DNA from: JAVBNT01 sp031551355 | GTDB lineage: Bacteria > Vulcanimicrobiota > CADAWZ01 | Direction of reading: 5' to 3' | Assembly (NCBI GenBank): GCA_031551355.1 | Contig: JAVBNT010000038.1 | Location: 20,541 to 84,540 of the forward strand | Length of the DNA: 64,000 nt | In this document: in pieces, positions 24,747 to 32,960 of the stretch | How positions within the stretch are numbered: position 1 is the stretch's first letter | How the letters are laid out: every line of letters begins with the position of its first letter | Program-made: the position numbers and the translations under genes | Notes under the pieces: model-generated | Seen by the model: the letters and a program-made list of their open reading frames with translations, nothing else | What the model was told of the DNA's origin: nothing | Databases searched by the model: none

Positions 24747-24838
24747 AACTTATAAAATCCCCCTCTTAAATAGATTTGTCTGTTAGACCACTCATGGATT
24801 CTATCCTCAGCGGTCGATACCTTTTTTAAGGATAGGCC

Positions 24839-25846
24839 TTAACTTTCCTTGATCGTGACCCCGCTGTGACTTAGATAGAACGGAAGAATTTGCGCTCCTG
24901 CCCCGGCGATGGATTTTTCCACATTGGCTTTATCTTCAGGGCGGCAAACGGTTACCAGACACCCACCTCCGCCGGCACCGCATATTTTAGACGCAAGGGC
25001 ATTGGCTTTTTCGGCAGCGAAAATTATGGAATCAACTTTTTCATTGGTGACTCCTTCCGCCAGGCACTGGCGGTTGGACCATTCTTCTTTTAGAGCCGAA
25101 GCGATGTCCGTAAGACTTTCTTTTTTTATGGCCTCCCACATTTTTGATGAGGTTGCCTTTATTCTTCTCATGCAGTCTCTTGTCACCTGGTTTCCGTCAA
25201 TATAGCTTTTCATCATGTTCCAGTTATTGGTTCCTGAAAAGTGTGATATTCCGGTAAACGACAATACTACGCATTCCGAGATCTTATTCAAAAATAATTT
25301 GGTGTTCAGTGAATTTTCATGAGTTATACCATGATCTGTAAAATGTATGGCACTGATACCTCCGAAGTAGGCACTGTAATAATCCTGTTTTCCGGTAGGG
25401 ATGCCAAGGCTTCTGGCTTCTATATTGGCGCACCAGTCGATAAACTTGTGCGGATCGGCTTCTTTACCGCAGACTCTGCAAAGTCCATACATGAGCGCCA
25501 CGAGCAGGCTTGATGAGGCCGCCAGCCCCGAACCATGCGGGACAGAGCTTTCCGTAGTTATTTCCAGGCCCGTTTCAGGCTTGAAAAAATGTATCGCCCG
25601 TGCAATAAGGTCGAGTGAGCCGTTGGTTTCCAGCAAGTCGATATTATCCGCCGCTATTTCTTTTTTTAAATCTTTGGAATAGACTTTGATTTTTTTATCG
25701 TTTCTGGGTGATATCTCTACCGTAGTCGGCAGGTTTATGGCCATGTTTACTGTTAGGCCGCCTTCTTCAAATATATATAAAGGAAAGATGTCCAGAGTTC
25801 CTCCGGACAAATCTATTCTTGTAGGTGCGGTTATTTTTAAAGGCAT
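24839..25846 (-). CDS. GHMP-family sugar kinase (HddA-like)
   Basis: The 335-residue protein has the GHMP kinase motifs: PTRIDLSGGTLDIFP near the start, the ATP loop PHGSGLAASSSLLVAL near residue 107, and GAGGGGCLVTV near the C-terminus. The DLSGGTLD form is that of D-glycero-D-manno-heptose 7-phosphate kinases and related enzymes. That would feed GDP-heptose or a surface-sugar pathway; fucokinase-like activity is also possible. No partner heptose genes are in the window. Length is normal and it is monocistronic. No gene is seen in the 235-bp gap upstream. Confidence 0.85.
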   Translation of the reverse strand: MPLKITAPTRIDLSGGTLDIFPLYIFEEGGLTVNMAINLPTTVEISPRNDKKIKVYSKDLKKEIAADNIDLLETNGSLDLIARAIHFFKPETGLEITTESSVPHGSGLAASSSLLVALMYGLCRVCGKEADPHKFIDWCANIEARSLGIPTGKQDYYSAYFGGISAIHFTDHGITHENSLNTKLFLNKISECVVLSFTGISHFSGTNNWNMMKSYIDGNQVTRDCMRRIKATSSKMWEAIKKESLTDIASALKEEWSNRQCLAEGVTNEKVDSIIFAAEKANALASKICGAGGGGCLVTVCRPEDKANVEKSIAGAGAQILPFYLSHSGVTIKES

Positions 25847-26081
25847 TGAATTTTCTCCCTTTATTTATTTGTTTTTCATAAAACCTGTAGGGTTCGTTTA
25901 CCATTTATTTAATAGTGGACTGAAAAATTCAATAATCGCGATGTTTTTCCCTTGCGGTGAACGATCAATTTTTGCTTTTGTTTGAAGAGATTTGCCCTTT
26001 AGAAGGACACTTATCATACTTTAAAGAAACTTAAAATTTATCGTCGTTTTATTATGATGTTTTATTAAGGAGCTATTAAAA

Positions 26082-27272
26082 ATGGAGAAAATATATCTCG
26101 CAGGAGCAGTAAGAACTCCAATTGGTGCCTTTCTTGGTTCTTTATCTACGCTTCATCCCAAAGACTTGGGAGCTATTGTTATAAAAGAATCAATTAAAAG
26201 GGCGGGATTGGATGCCGATGTTGTGGACGAAGTCATTATGGGCTCTGTTTTGCAGGGCGGGTTAGGGCAGAATGTTGCCCGCCAGTCCTCTATTGCCGCC
26301 GGTTTGAGTGATAAAATTCCAGCGTATACCGTAAATATGGTTTGCGGTTCGGGATTGCGATCGGTTATTGATGCCGCCAGAATAATAGCTGCAGGTGAAG
26401 CTGATGTTATTGTTGCCGGTGGTGTGGAGTCAATGTCTTTTGCTCCGTATGTTTTGCCTAAAGCAAGAACAGGGCTGCGTATGGGAGATGCCGAGTTGAA
26501 AGATCTGATGATTTTTGACGGACTAACCTGTGCCCTGGGTAATTACCATATGGGAATCACTGCGGAAAATGTTGCCGGGCAGTTTGCCGTAACGAGAGAG
26601 CAGCAGGATGCTTTTGCTTTTGAAAGTCAGAAAAAAGCTGCCATAGCGATGGAAACCGGTATTTTTGATGAAGAAATTGTTTCTGTTTCCATCCCTCAGA
26701 GAAAAGGTGATCCGGTGGTCTTTTCCAAGGATGAGCATCCGAAGCCGTCGACGACGGTGGAATCGCTTGCTAAATTGCGTCCCGCGTTTAAAAAAGACGG
26801 TACAGTGACGGCCGGAAACGCTTCGGGAATAAATGACGGAGCCTCTGCCGTAGTCGTTTTTTCTGAAAAGGCTGCAGCCAAATATGGGATTACACCGATG
26901 GTTTCTTTGTCATCCTGGGCTTACGCCGGTGTAGATCCGTCCATTATGGGTATAGGACCGGTGGAGTCGGTAAGAAAGCTTCTTAGTAAATCGGGAATAA
27001 AACTTGAAGATATTGATCTTGTCGAAGCTAACGAAGCATTTGCTTCACAGTCTATAGCTGTCGGCAAAGAACTTGGCTGGTATGGAAACTCAATGGCGGA
27101 CAAAGTTAACATACATGGGGGGGCTATCGCTCTTGGCCATCCGATAGGTGCGTCAGGAACAAGGATTTTGACAACGCTCATGTATGAGATGAAGAGGAGC
27201 GGCCTTTCAAAAGGGCTTGCAACTCTTTGTATTGGCGGTGGCATGGGCATTTCCGTTCTTGTTGAAAAATAG
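26082..27272 (+). CDS. Acetyl-CoA acetyltransferase (thiolase)
   Basis: The 396-residue enzyme has all thiolase landmarks: the acylated Cys88 in NMVCGSGLRSV, NVHGGAIALGHPIGASG-type His region near residue 350 (here NIHGGAIALGHPIGAS), and the second Cys in CIGGGMG near 381. It condenses two acetyl-CoA to acetoacetyl-CoA, or does the reverse. The start follows AAGGAGC. The gene after it is a small SnoaL-like protein. There are no other butyrate or beta-oxidation genes nearby. Confidence 0.93.
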   Translation: MEKIYLAGAVRTPIGAFLGSLSTLHPKDLGAIVIKESIKRAGLDADVVDEVIMGSVLQGGLGQNVARQSSIAAGLSDKIPAYTVNMVCGSGLRSVIDAARIIAAGEADVIVAGGVESMSFAPYVLPKARTGLRMGDAELKDLMIFDGLTCALGNYHMGITAENVAGQFAVTREQQDAFAFESQKKAAIAMETGIFDEEIVSVSIPQRKGDPVVFSKDEHPKPSTTVESLAKLRPAFKKDGTVTAGNASGINDGASAVVVFSEKAAAKYGITPMVSLSSWAYAGVDPSIMGIGPVESVRKLLSKSGIKLEDIDLVEANEAFASQSIAVGKELGWYGNSMADKVNIHGGAIALGHPIGASGTRILTTLMYEMKRSGLSKGLATLCIGGGMGISVLVEK

Positions 27273-27330
27273 TGTTGTCTGTCCCCGTCTAATAAAACCT
27301 GGGGGGATCGGATGATAAAGGGAGGTTACT

Positions 27331-27705
27331 ATGTCTATTGATCAAAAGAAAGTTGTTGAGGATTTTTACAAACTGCTTAGAGACAGGGATTCGGATGCCT
27401 TTATTGAGCTTTTTGCGGAGAATGCCTCCGTTTTTTTCCCGGGTGTATCACAGCCTTCGGGGACATATCTGGGAAGGGACAAGATAAAAAGATTTTTCAG
27501 AAAGATGTTTACCTTTGTTCCCGATATGAGTTTTGAAATGACAAGGGTTATTCATTGTGAAAAGACCGTCTGCGTAGAATGGTCGCTTTCCGGAAATACA
27601 AGAAAAGGCGGTCTTGTTCTTAAAAACGGAGTGTCGATCTTTGAGGTGGACGGATACTCCATAGTGTCGATGAATAGTTATATTGCTTCCGGACTTTTTG
27701 TCTGA
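27331..27705 (+). CDS. SnoaL/NTF2-like protein
   Basis: The 124-residue protein begins VVEDFYKLLRDRDSDAFIEL and continues with LFAENASVFFPG and YLGRDKIKRFF, the typical cone-shaped NTF2-like fold used by SnoaL-type cyclases, isomerases and small binding proteins. No catalytic set can be fixed. It follows the thiolase by 58 bases with a GGGAGG ribosome site. Its TGA stop touches the left arm of a palindromic repeat. Confidence 0.78.
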   Translation: MSIDQKKVVEDFYKLLRDRDSDAFIELFAENASVFFPGVSQPSGTYLGRDKIKRFFRKMFTFVPDMSFEMTRVIHCEKTVCVEWSLSGNTRKGGLVLKNGVSIFEVDGYSIVSMNSYIASGLFV

Positions 27706-27829
27706 AATCAATTGAAATTGGCGAATCTGCGTCGTCAAATCCGATTTCGCTCATTCCGCCGTAGGAAGACTACGGCTCACTCGTCGAAACCGGACTTGCC
27801 TTGGCACCTTCACCAATTTGAATTGATTT
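27705..27829. repeat. Palindromic repeat family B, copy 2
   Basis: The outer arms AAATCAATTGAAATTGG (27705-27721) and CCAATTTGAATTGATTT (27813-27829) pair with one mismatch. The core CGTCGTCAAATCCGATTTCG, CGCCGTAG and CTACGGCTC is shared with the other copies. It begins on the last base of the preceding stop codon. Confidence 0.82.
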
Positions 27830-28159
27830 AAATTTCAATTTTGATAAATTCCCCTCCTTTGGAGGGGTGTCGTGGAGCGTCGGGGTGGTTTCCGCTATAG
27901 TTGTGCGGCTACGCCGCATGGACGATTGCAAGCCTGCAGGGCGTGACAATCCAGCCGTTTGTTTTTTGGGGATTGCTTCGTCTATGCTCCTCGCAATTAC
28001 CTAAAGAGAATTGCCTGCGGACTTTTTGTCACTGCCAAGAATACTCTTTCTTAATTAATGCCTATTGAGATAAGACTATGGCTAATTTGTCGAAATCAGA
28101 CCTTGCTTTAACGGTTTGAATTTATTTAAAAACTAATTTAATTTTAAGGAGGAGTATTT
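27830..28159. other. Gene-free stretch with repeat fragments
   Basis: No gene is apparent. The part near 27850-27890 has the palindromic CCCCTCCTTTGGAGGGG followed by a CGGGGTGG segment, a type of intergenic repeat seen in many bacterial genomes. The part near 28070-28120 (AAGACTATGGCTAATTTGTC) resembles the right half of repeat family B in decayed form. Confidence 0.5.
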
Positions 28160-28996
28160 ATGAGCGGGGATTTCTATGCACCGCAGTCTGCAGCCGAAGC
28201 TGTCCGCATAAAAACTGCTGATAAAAAAGCGTTTTTTCTTGCCGGCGGCACTGTTCTTAATACCTGGAGAAAAGGCCGTAATATAGGCCTTATTTCCCTG
28301 CACAGAATGGGACACAATCAAATAGAGCTTAAAGACGGGGTTATTACGATTGGTTCTATGGCTACATTGACGGAAATTTCGGTGAACAATTTATTTGCGG
28401 AAACTTCACCCTTAAGGGAAGTATCGGGATCTTGCAGGGCAATATCCAAGAATATAAGAAATATGGCGACACTGGGCGGTGTCCTTGGCTCTTCCTTCAG
28501 CCGTTCGGATCTTTTGCCGGTTCTTCTGGCTCTGGATGCACATGTGTTGTTGTTGACTGAAGCTGGTGAGTCTTCGGTTCCTGTCGCCGACTTTCTGATG
28601 ACGCCGCCGTCGGCATCTCCCAGATTAATTCTGGGGGTAAAAATAAAATCTGATGATTCGCTTACATTGAAAACGGCACGATTTGCCCGTTCTTCAAATG
28701 ATTTACCTGTTGTTAAAACAGCTTGCTCATATAGATGCAGTGACGGTAAATTCAAGGATTTAAAAATCGCTGCCGGTGGAATATCCGATAAACCGATCAG
28801 GCTGCTTCCGCTAGAAATGGTGCTTGAAGGACAGGCTTGCTGTTCCGCTAAACTGAAAAATGCTATTTGCAGTGTGATGGCGGAGATGAAGACACCTACC
28901 TCGGATTTGAGAGGCAGCGGAGATTTTAAGAAGGCTCTGGCTGTGGCTTTGCTTGAGGATATACTTATTTGCCGTGACAAGGAGGCTTGTTCCTAA
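28160..28996 (+). CDS. Molybdenum hydroxylase FAD-binding subunit (YgfM/XdhB-like)
   Basis: The 278-residue protein has the two FAD-contact motifs of this family: FFLAGGTVLNTWRKGR near residue 30 and NMATLGGVLGSSFSRSD near 105. It would carry electrons from the Fe-S clusters of the next subunit to NAD or another acceptor. The pairing of a short FAD subunit with a fused Fe-S/molybdenum subunit resembles the YgfM-XdhD set of E. coli. Stop and start overlap by one base with the next gene (TAATG). A good AAGGAGGAG ribosome site precedes the ATG. Confidence 0.88.
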   Translation: MSGDFYAPQSAAEAVRIKTADKKAFFLAGGTVLNTWRKGRNIGLISLHRMGHNQIELKDGVITIGSMATLTEISVNNLFAETSPLREVSGSCRAISKNIRNMATLGGVLGSSFSRSDLLPVLLALDAHVLLLTEAGESSVPVADFLMTPPSASPRLILGVKIKSDDSLTLKTARFARSSNDLPVVKTACSYRCSDGKFKDLKIAAGGISDKPIRLLPLEMVLEGQACCSAKLKNAICSVMAEMKTPTSDLRGSGDFKKALAVALLEDILICRDKEACS

Positions 28997-31797
28997 TGGA
29001 GTTAAATATATTGCTTAATGGTAAGAAAATGTCGCTTGAAGCTCAGCCTCTGGATAAGCTTTCAACGATACTTCACAACAAAGGACTTCTTTCCATCAGG
29101 ACTAACTGCGACGGGCAGGGTACCTGTGGAGCATGCAGTGTTATTATCAACGGCGTTAAAAAGAATTCATGTCAGATAATTGCCGGCCAAATTGAAGACG
29201 GAACCGAGATTTTGACGGCCGAAGGCCTGACGAAAGGGCGTGAGCTTCACCCGATTCAGAACGCATTTCTTGAAGCCGGTGTAGTTCAGTGCGGCCATTG
29301 TACACCCGGTATGATGCTTGCCGTTAAAGAACTTTTGGACCACCATCCGGATCCTACACCGGAACAGATGGAGGATTTTCTCTCCGGTAACATCTGCCGG
29401 TGTACCGGTTATAAACAGTTTTTTGATGTGCTTAAAATTCTTAAACAGCAGAGATCTTCAAACAGTCCGCAGTTTCGTGAAGACCTGAAAATAGTCGGAA
29501 AACCAATGCAAAAGATTGACGGGCCAAGACTTGTAAAGGCTGCGAAATCGTATGTTGACGATATGGTTACCCCGGGAACTCTGATAATAAAGGTTCTGAA
29601 GAGTCCTCATGCCCATGCCAGAATACGTTCAATTGATGCTTCAAAGGCGGAAGCGCTTGACGGCGTTGCTCTTGTTGTTACACATAAGAATGGGCCGTCA
29701 GTTCCGTATAATACTGCCGGTCAGGGATTCCCTGAGCCGTCTCCGTATGACTTCAGGCTGGTTGATTCCGTGATGCGCTATCTTGGTGACAGAGTTGCCA
29801 TTGTGGCCGCTGAAACGGAAGAAATAGCCGAAAAGGCAATGGAACTTATTGAGGTCGATTATGAAGTTTTGCCGGCAATCTTTGACCCATGGGAAGCAAG
29901 TAAGGGAGAGGTCCTGATTCAGGACAGGGATATCTCCGTGGATCCTCTGCATATCGGCCAGGATCCGAAAACGAACCGTGCCGCCCATAATTCCGGCGGC
30001 ATAGGTGACCTTGAAAAAGGATTCGCTGAGGCTGATATTATTGTTGAAAGGGATTACGGCTCTTCTAAAGTTCAGTGTACTCCGATGGAAACCCACAGAT
30101 GTTTTGCCTATATAGAAAATGAACGTTTGGTTATCAGGGCTTCAACACAGGTTCCCTGGCATCTGCGCCGTATTGTGGCAAAAGTTCTTGGGATAAAAGA
30201 GAATCAGATCCATGTCATCAAGGAGCGCGTCGGCGGCGGTTACGGTGCCAAACAGGATATTGTAATGGAAGATATCGTCGCATGGGTTACCTGGCAGACA
30301 GGGCGTCCTTCATATTACAAGATGACGAGGGAAGAAGAGTTTGTTAATACGAGAATCAGGCACCCTATGTACTTTACCGTTAGAGTCGGAGCCAAAAAAG
30401 ACGGAACTTTGACGGCTATCGATATCAAGGAAATATCCGATACCGGGCCTTACGGTGTCCATTGCCTTACGGTGCCCATGAACGCATGCTCAAAGTCACT
30501 GCCTTTGTATAAATGCGATAATATGCACTATGATGTTTCGACATACTATACCAACAATGTTATTTCCGGCGCGTATCAGGGATATGGCGCTCCCCAGGGA
30601 AGTTTTGCTCTGGGAATGGCTATCGCCGAGATTGCTGAAAAGCTTAATATTGATCTGCTTGATTTTATTAAGAAAAATATGGTTGAAAAAGGATTCAAGC
30701 TTGAAATCTTAAAATCCCTTGGCGAAGGTCAGGAGGGGATTGCTCAAGTGATCAGTTCCTGCGGTCTGAAAGAATGCCTCGACAGAGGTGCCAAACTGAT
30801 TGGCTGGGATAAGCCGCTTGTCTCCGATAAGGAGTATCTGAAAAAGGGCAGGGGAGCTGTAATTATCCAGCAGGGTTCCGGTCTTCCGGGTATAGATTCC
30901 GCCAATGCCGAGATAAAAATGCTTGGTGACGGCACGTTTATGATTTTAATGGGCGGCACTGATCTCGGCACCGGTCTTGATACCCTTGCCGTAAAGGTTT
31001 CCGCCGAAACTCTTTGTGTAGATCCTAAGTCATTCTCACTGCTTTCATCCGATACGGATGTGACTCCGTTTGATGTCGGAGCATACGCTTCTTCGGGTAC
31101 TTATTTCAGCGGAATGGCTGTTTGCCGTGCTGCAAGTGATATGAAGGAAAGGATACTGAGCTCGGCAGCCGAGCTTTTAAAGTGTGATAAATCCGTTTTG
31201 AAACTGGAATTTTCCGGTCGTATAACAGGAGGTCCCCGGGAAGTTACTTTCCCGGAGATAGCAGCTTTCACCCAGTCTGGAAACGGAATCGGACAGATTA
31301 TCTCCAAAGGCAATTTTACGACTGAGGAGGCCCCTATTCCTTACGGAGCACATTTTGCCGAAGTTACCGTTGATGTACGCACAGGTGTTGTTACTGTCGA
31401 TAAATATTATGCCGTTCAGGAATGCGGTACTCCGATTAATCCGGAACTTGCCGTCGGTCAGGTTTACGGCGGGGTCGTAAAATCAATAGGACATTCTATA
31501 TTCGAAGAAATGAAGTTCGATTCCAAGGGTGCATGTCTGAATCCCGATTTTATGGATTATAAAATCCCGATGATCAGGGATTTGCCTAAGGAGTTCAAAT
31601 GTGAGCTGATACAGGTTGACGATCATCTGGGACCTTACGGCGCGAAATCTGTATCCGAGATCAGCACTAACGGCGCGTCGGCTGTAATTGGAATTGCCAT
31701 CTACAAGGCTACAGGGGTATGGATGTGCGACTGGCCGTTTACTGCCGAGCATGTATATAAGGCTCTCGCGGATGCCGGTAAAGCCGCGGTCTGTTAA
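28996..31797 (+). CDS. Molybdenum hydroxylase, fused 2Fe-2S and Moco subunit (XdhD-like)
   Basis: The 933-residue protein joins a two-cluster 2Fe-2S domain (about residues 1-155; CDGQGTCGACSV, then CGHCTPGM and NICRCTGY) to a molybdopterin-binding domain (about 165-930; VGGGYGAKQDIVMED, GAYQGYGAPQGSFA, QECGTPINPELAVGQVYGG, and SVSEIS with the likely catalytic Glu). E. coli XdhD has the same fusion and size and is thought to be a selenium-linked hydroxylase of purines or similar heterocycles. The substrate here is open. No Moco-synthesis, YqeB/YqeC or selenium-related genes lie in the window. GGAGG is ten bases before the ATG at 28996. Confidence 0.88.
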   Translation: MELNILLNGKKMSLEAQPLDKLSTILHNKGLLSIRTNCDGQGTCGACSVIINGVKKNSCQIIAGQIEDGTEILTAEGLTKGRELHPIQNAFLEAGVVQCGHCTPGMMLAVKELLDHHPDPTPEQMEDFLSGNICRCTGYKQFFDVLKILKQQRSSNSPQFREDLKIVGKPMQKIDGPRLVKAAKSYVDDMVTPGTLIIKVLKSPHAHARIRSIDASKAEALDGVALVVTHKNGPSVPYNTAGQGFPEPSPYDFRLVDSVMRYLGDRVAIVAAETEEIAEKAMELIEVDYEVLPAIFDPWEASKGEVLIQDRDISVDPLHIGQDPKTNRAAHNSGGIGDLEKGFAEADIIVERDYGSSKVQCTPMETHRCFAYIENERLVIRASTQVPWHLRRIVAKVLGIKENQIHVIKERVGGGYGAKQDIVMEDIVAWVTWQTGRPSYYKMTREEEFVNTRIRHPMYFTVRVGAKKDGTLTAIDIKEISDTGPYGVHCLTVPMNACSKSLPLYKCDNMHYDVSTYYTNNVISGAYQGYGAPQGSFALGMAIAEIAEKLNIDLLDFIKKNMVEKGFKLEILKSLGEGQEGIAQVISSCGLKECLDRGAKLIGWDKPLVSDKEYLKKGRGAVIIQQGSGLPGIDSANAEIKMLGDGTFMILMGGTDLGTGLDTLAVKVSAETLCVDPKSFSLLSSDTDVTPFDVGAYASSGTYFSGMAVCRAASDMKERILSSAAELLKCDKSVLKLEFSGRITGGPREVTFPEIAAFTQSGNGIGQIISKGNFTTEEAPIPYGAHFAEVTVDVRTGVVTVDKYYAVQECGTPINPELAVGQVYGGVVKSIGHSIFEEMKFDSKGACLNPDFMDYKIPMIRDLPKEFKCELIQVDDHLGPYGAKSVSEISTNGASAVIGIAIYKATGVWMCDWPFTAEHVYKALADAGKAAVC

Positions 31798-31818
31798 TTA
31801 ACGATTTTTGGAGTTGGG

Positions 31819-31868
31819 GCGTCTTGTTAGGAACAAACGGGGCGCCCCATTTGCTCCTAACAAGACGC
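31819..31868. repeat. Perfect cruciform after the hydroxylase operon
   Basis: GCGTCTTGTTAGGA (31819-31832) pairs perfectly with TCCTAACAAGACGC (31855-31868), and a nested GGGGCGCCCC lies in the loop. There is no T-tract, so it is not a classical terminator, although it lies just past the stop codon and may halt or protect the transcript. Confidence 0.6.
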
Positions 31869-31989
31869 TGTAGGCAAGGAGAACAATGATTCTCTGTGAA
31901 ATACATCCTTGGATTACTGTGAGAATCCTTTTTTGAGTAAAGTTGCTCTAATATATGTATTTGCAAAATATAGTTGCCAATCAATAAAA

Positions 31990-32010
31990 AAAGCCGCTTA
32001 ATGCGGCTTT
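31990..32010 (-). terminator. Terminator of the 34775-32017 operon
   Basis: AAAGCCGC pairs with GCGGCTTT around a five-base loop; on the minus strand a run of seven T follows. It lies seven bases after the stop of the glycine-zipper gene ending at 32017. Confidence 0.85.
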
Positions 32011-32016
32011 TGTGGT

Positions 32017-32946
32017 TTATGCTTTTGGCGTTTCCGGTTTCGGAGGCTTTGGCGTCGGCTTCGGCGGTTTATGCTGTCCGGCTTCTTTGGCTTCTTTTAC
32101 CAGTCTCGACTTTTCAATGACAGCTCCGGCTATTCCACCGGCTACGGCTCCGAGAGCGACTCCTATGAGTCCGCCGATTACAGTATAGCCGACTACATTA
32201 ACTCCGTTATCAAACTCTACCCTGGGTTTGTCATAATATCCCATATTGGTTTTCGTCAATGTCGGACTATATTTATGGTTGTAACCTTTGAGCTCTTCGT
32301 TTAAGGTTACGTCTCCTTTGGCGTTTAGATCTTTGATGTCGGCTCCGCCGGTAATGGTTTTCAAAGTCGTCGTAACCGGTTTTACTTCTTCGGAATATCC
32401 GCTTAGTGTATTTTGAACTATCGGCACTGACTCCTGCAGCACTTTCGGTTCGCCATAATTTTTGTAGGTGGCGCTTACTTCTCTCATCAGAACTTTTCCG
32501 TCCTGCATGACGGGATTGTTTTCGATGACATCCTGCATAAGCTCAGGATGAGGCGATTGATCCGCCAGACCAATGCTGAAATATCCGGTCGGTATTTTAC
32601 CAAGATTTTCCGGCTGCAATACCGGTTCCTGCCATGTTATTGTCTGCTCACCGATTTCATTGGAGGTTATTATTTTACGCTCTGCCAGGCTTTTTCCGTA
32701 AAGAGCTCCGCCGACTCCGCCGACGGCACCGCCGATGACAGCACCGAACCCTATGGATTGCTTGCCTCTTTCACTTAAAGGCAAGAGTGCGGTCATTTTT
32801 TTGTAATCACTGTTTGCCGGAGACCTTTCAACTTTATCTTCGGTATTCAACTGAGGGTTTTGCTGTTCTGCCTCAGCTTCTGTTTTTATGCCGGCCCTTC
32901 CGCTTAGAATTGCCGCTGCCGTTAAATTATTTCCTATTGAATTCAT
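32017..32946 (-). CDS. Glycine-zipper membrane-hairpin protein, paralogue D (309 aa)
   Basis: The N-terminus MNSIGNNLTAAAILSGRAG resembles those of the three paralogues at 35-38 kb. A first Gly-rich hydrophobic segment (GFGAVIGGAVGGVGGALYG, about 66-86) is followed by a domain of about 140 residues with the family motifs TWQEPVLQPENLGKIP and NNPVMQDGKVLM, and then a second one (YTVIGGLIGVALGAVAGGIA, about 253-275). Unlike the others it has a C-terminal proline/lysine tail (KPPKPTPKPPKPETPKA). It is more divergent than the rest. It lies 14 bases after the 604-residue gene and is transcribed from its promoter. I do not recognise the family. Confidence 0.8.
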   Translation of the reverse strand: MNSIGNNLTAAAILSGRAGIKTEAEAEQQNPQLNTEDKVERSPANSDYKKMTALLPLSERGKQSIGFGAVIGGAVGGVGGALYGKSLAERKIITSNEIGEQTITWQEPVLQPENLGKIPTGYFSIGLADQSPHPELMQDVIENNPVMQDGKVLMREVSATYKNYGEPKVLQESVPIVQNTLSGYSEEVKPVTTTLKTITGGADIKDLNAKGDVTLNEELKGYNHKYSPTLTKTNMGYYDKPRVEFDNGVNVVGYTVIGGLIGVALGAVAGGIAGAVIEKSRLVKEAKEAGQHKPPKPTPKPPKPETPKA

Positions 32947-32960
32947 ATCTTGGCCTCCCG

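Noticed and set aside
28160..31797. Carbon monoxide dehydrogenase (CoxMSL)
   Set aside because: The Fe-S and molybdenum parts are fused and the CoxL active-site loop AYRCSFR is absent; XdhD-type is a better match.
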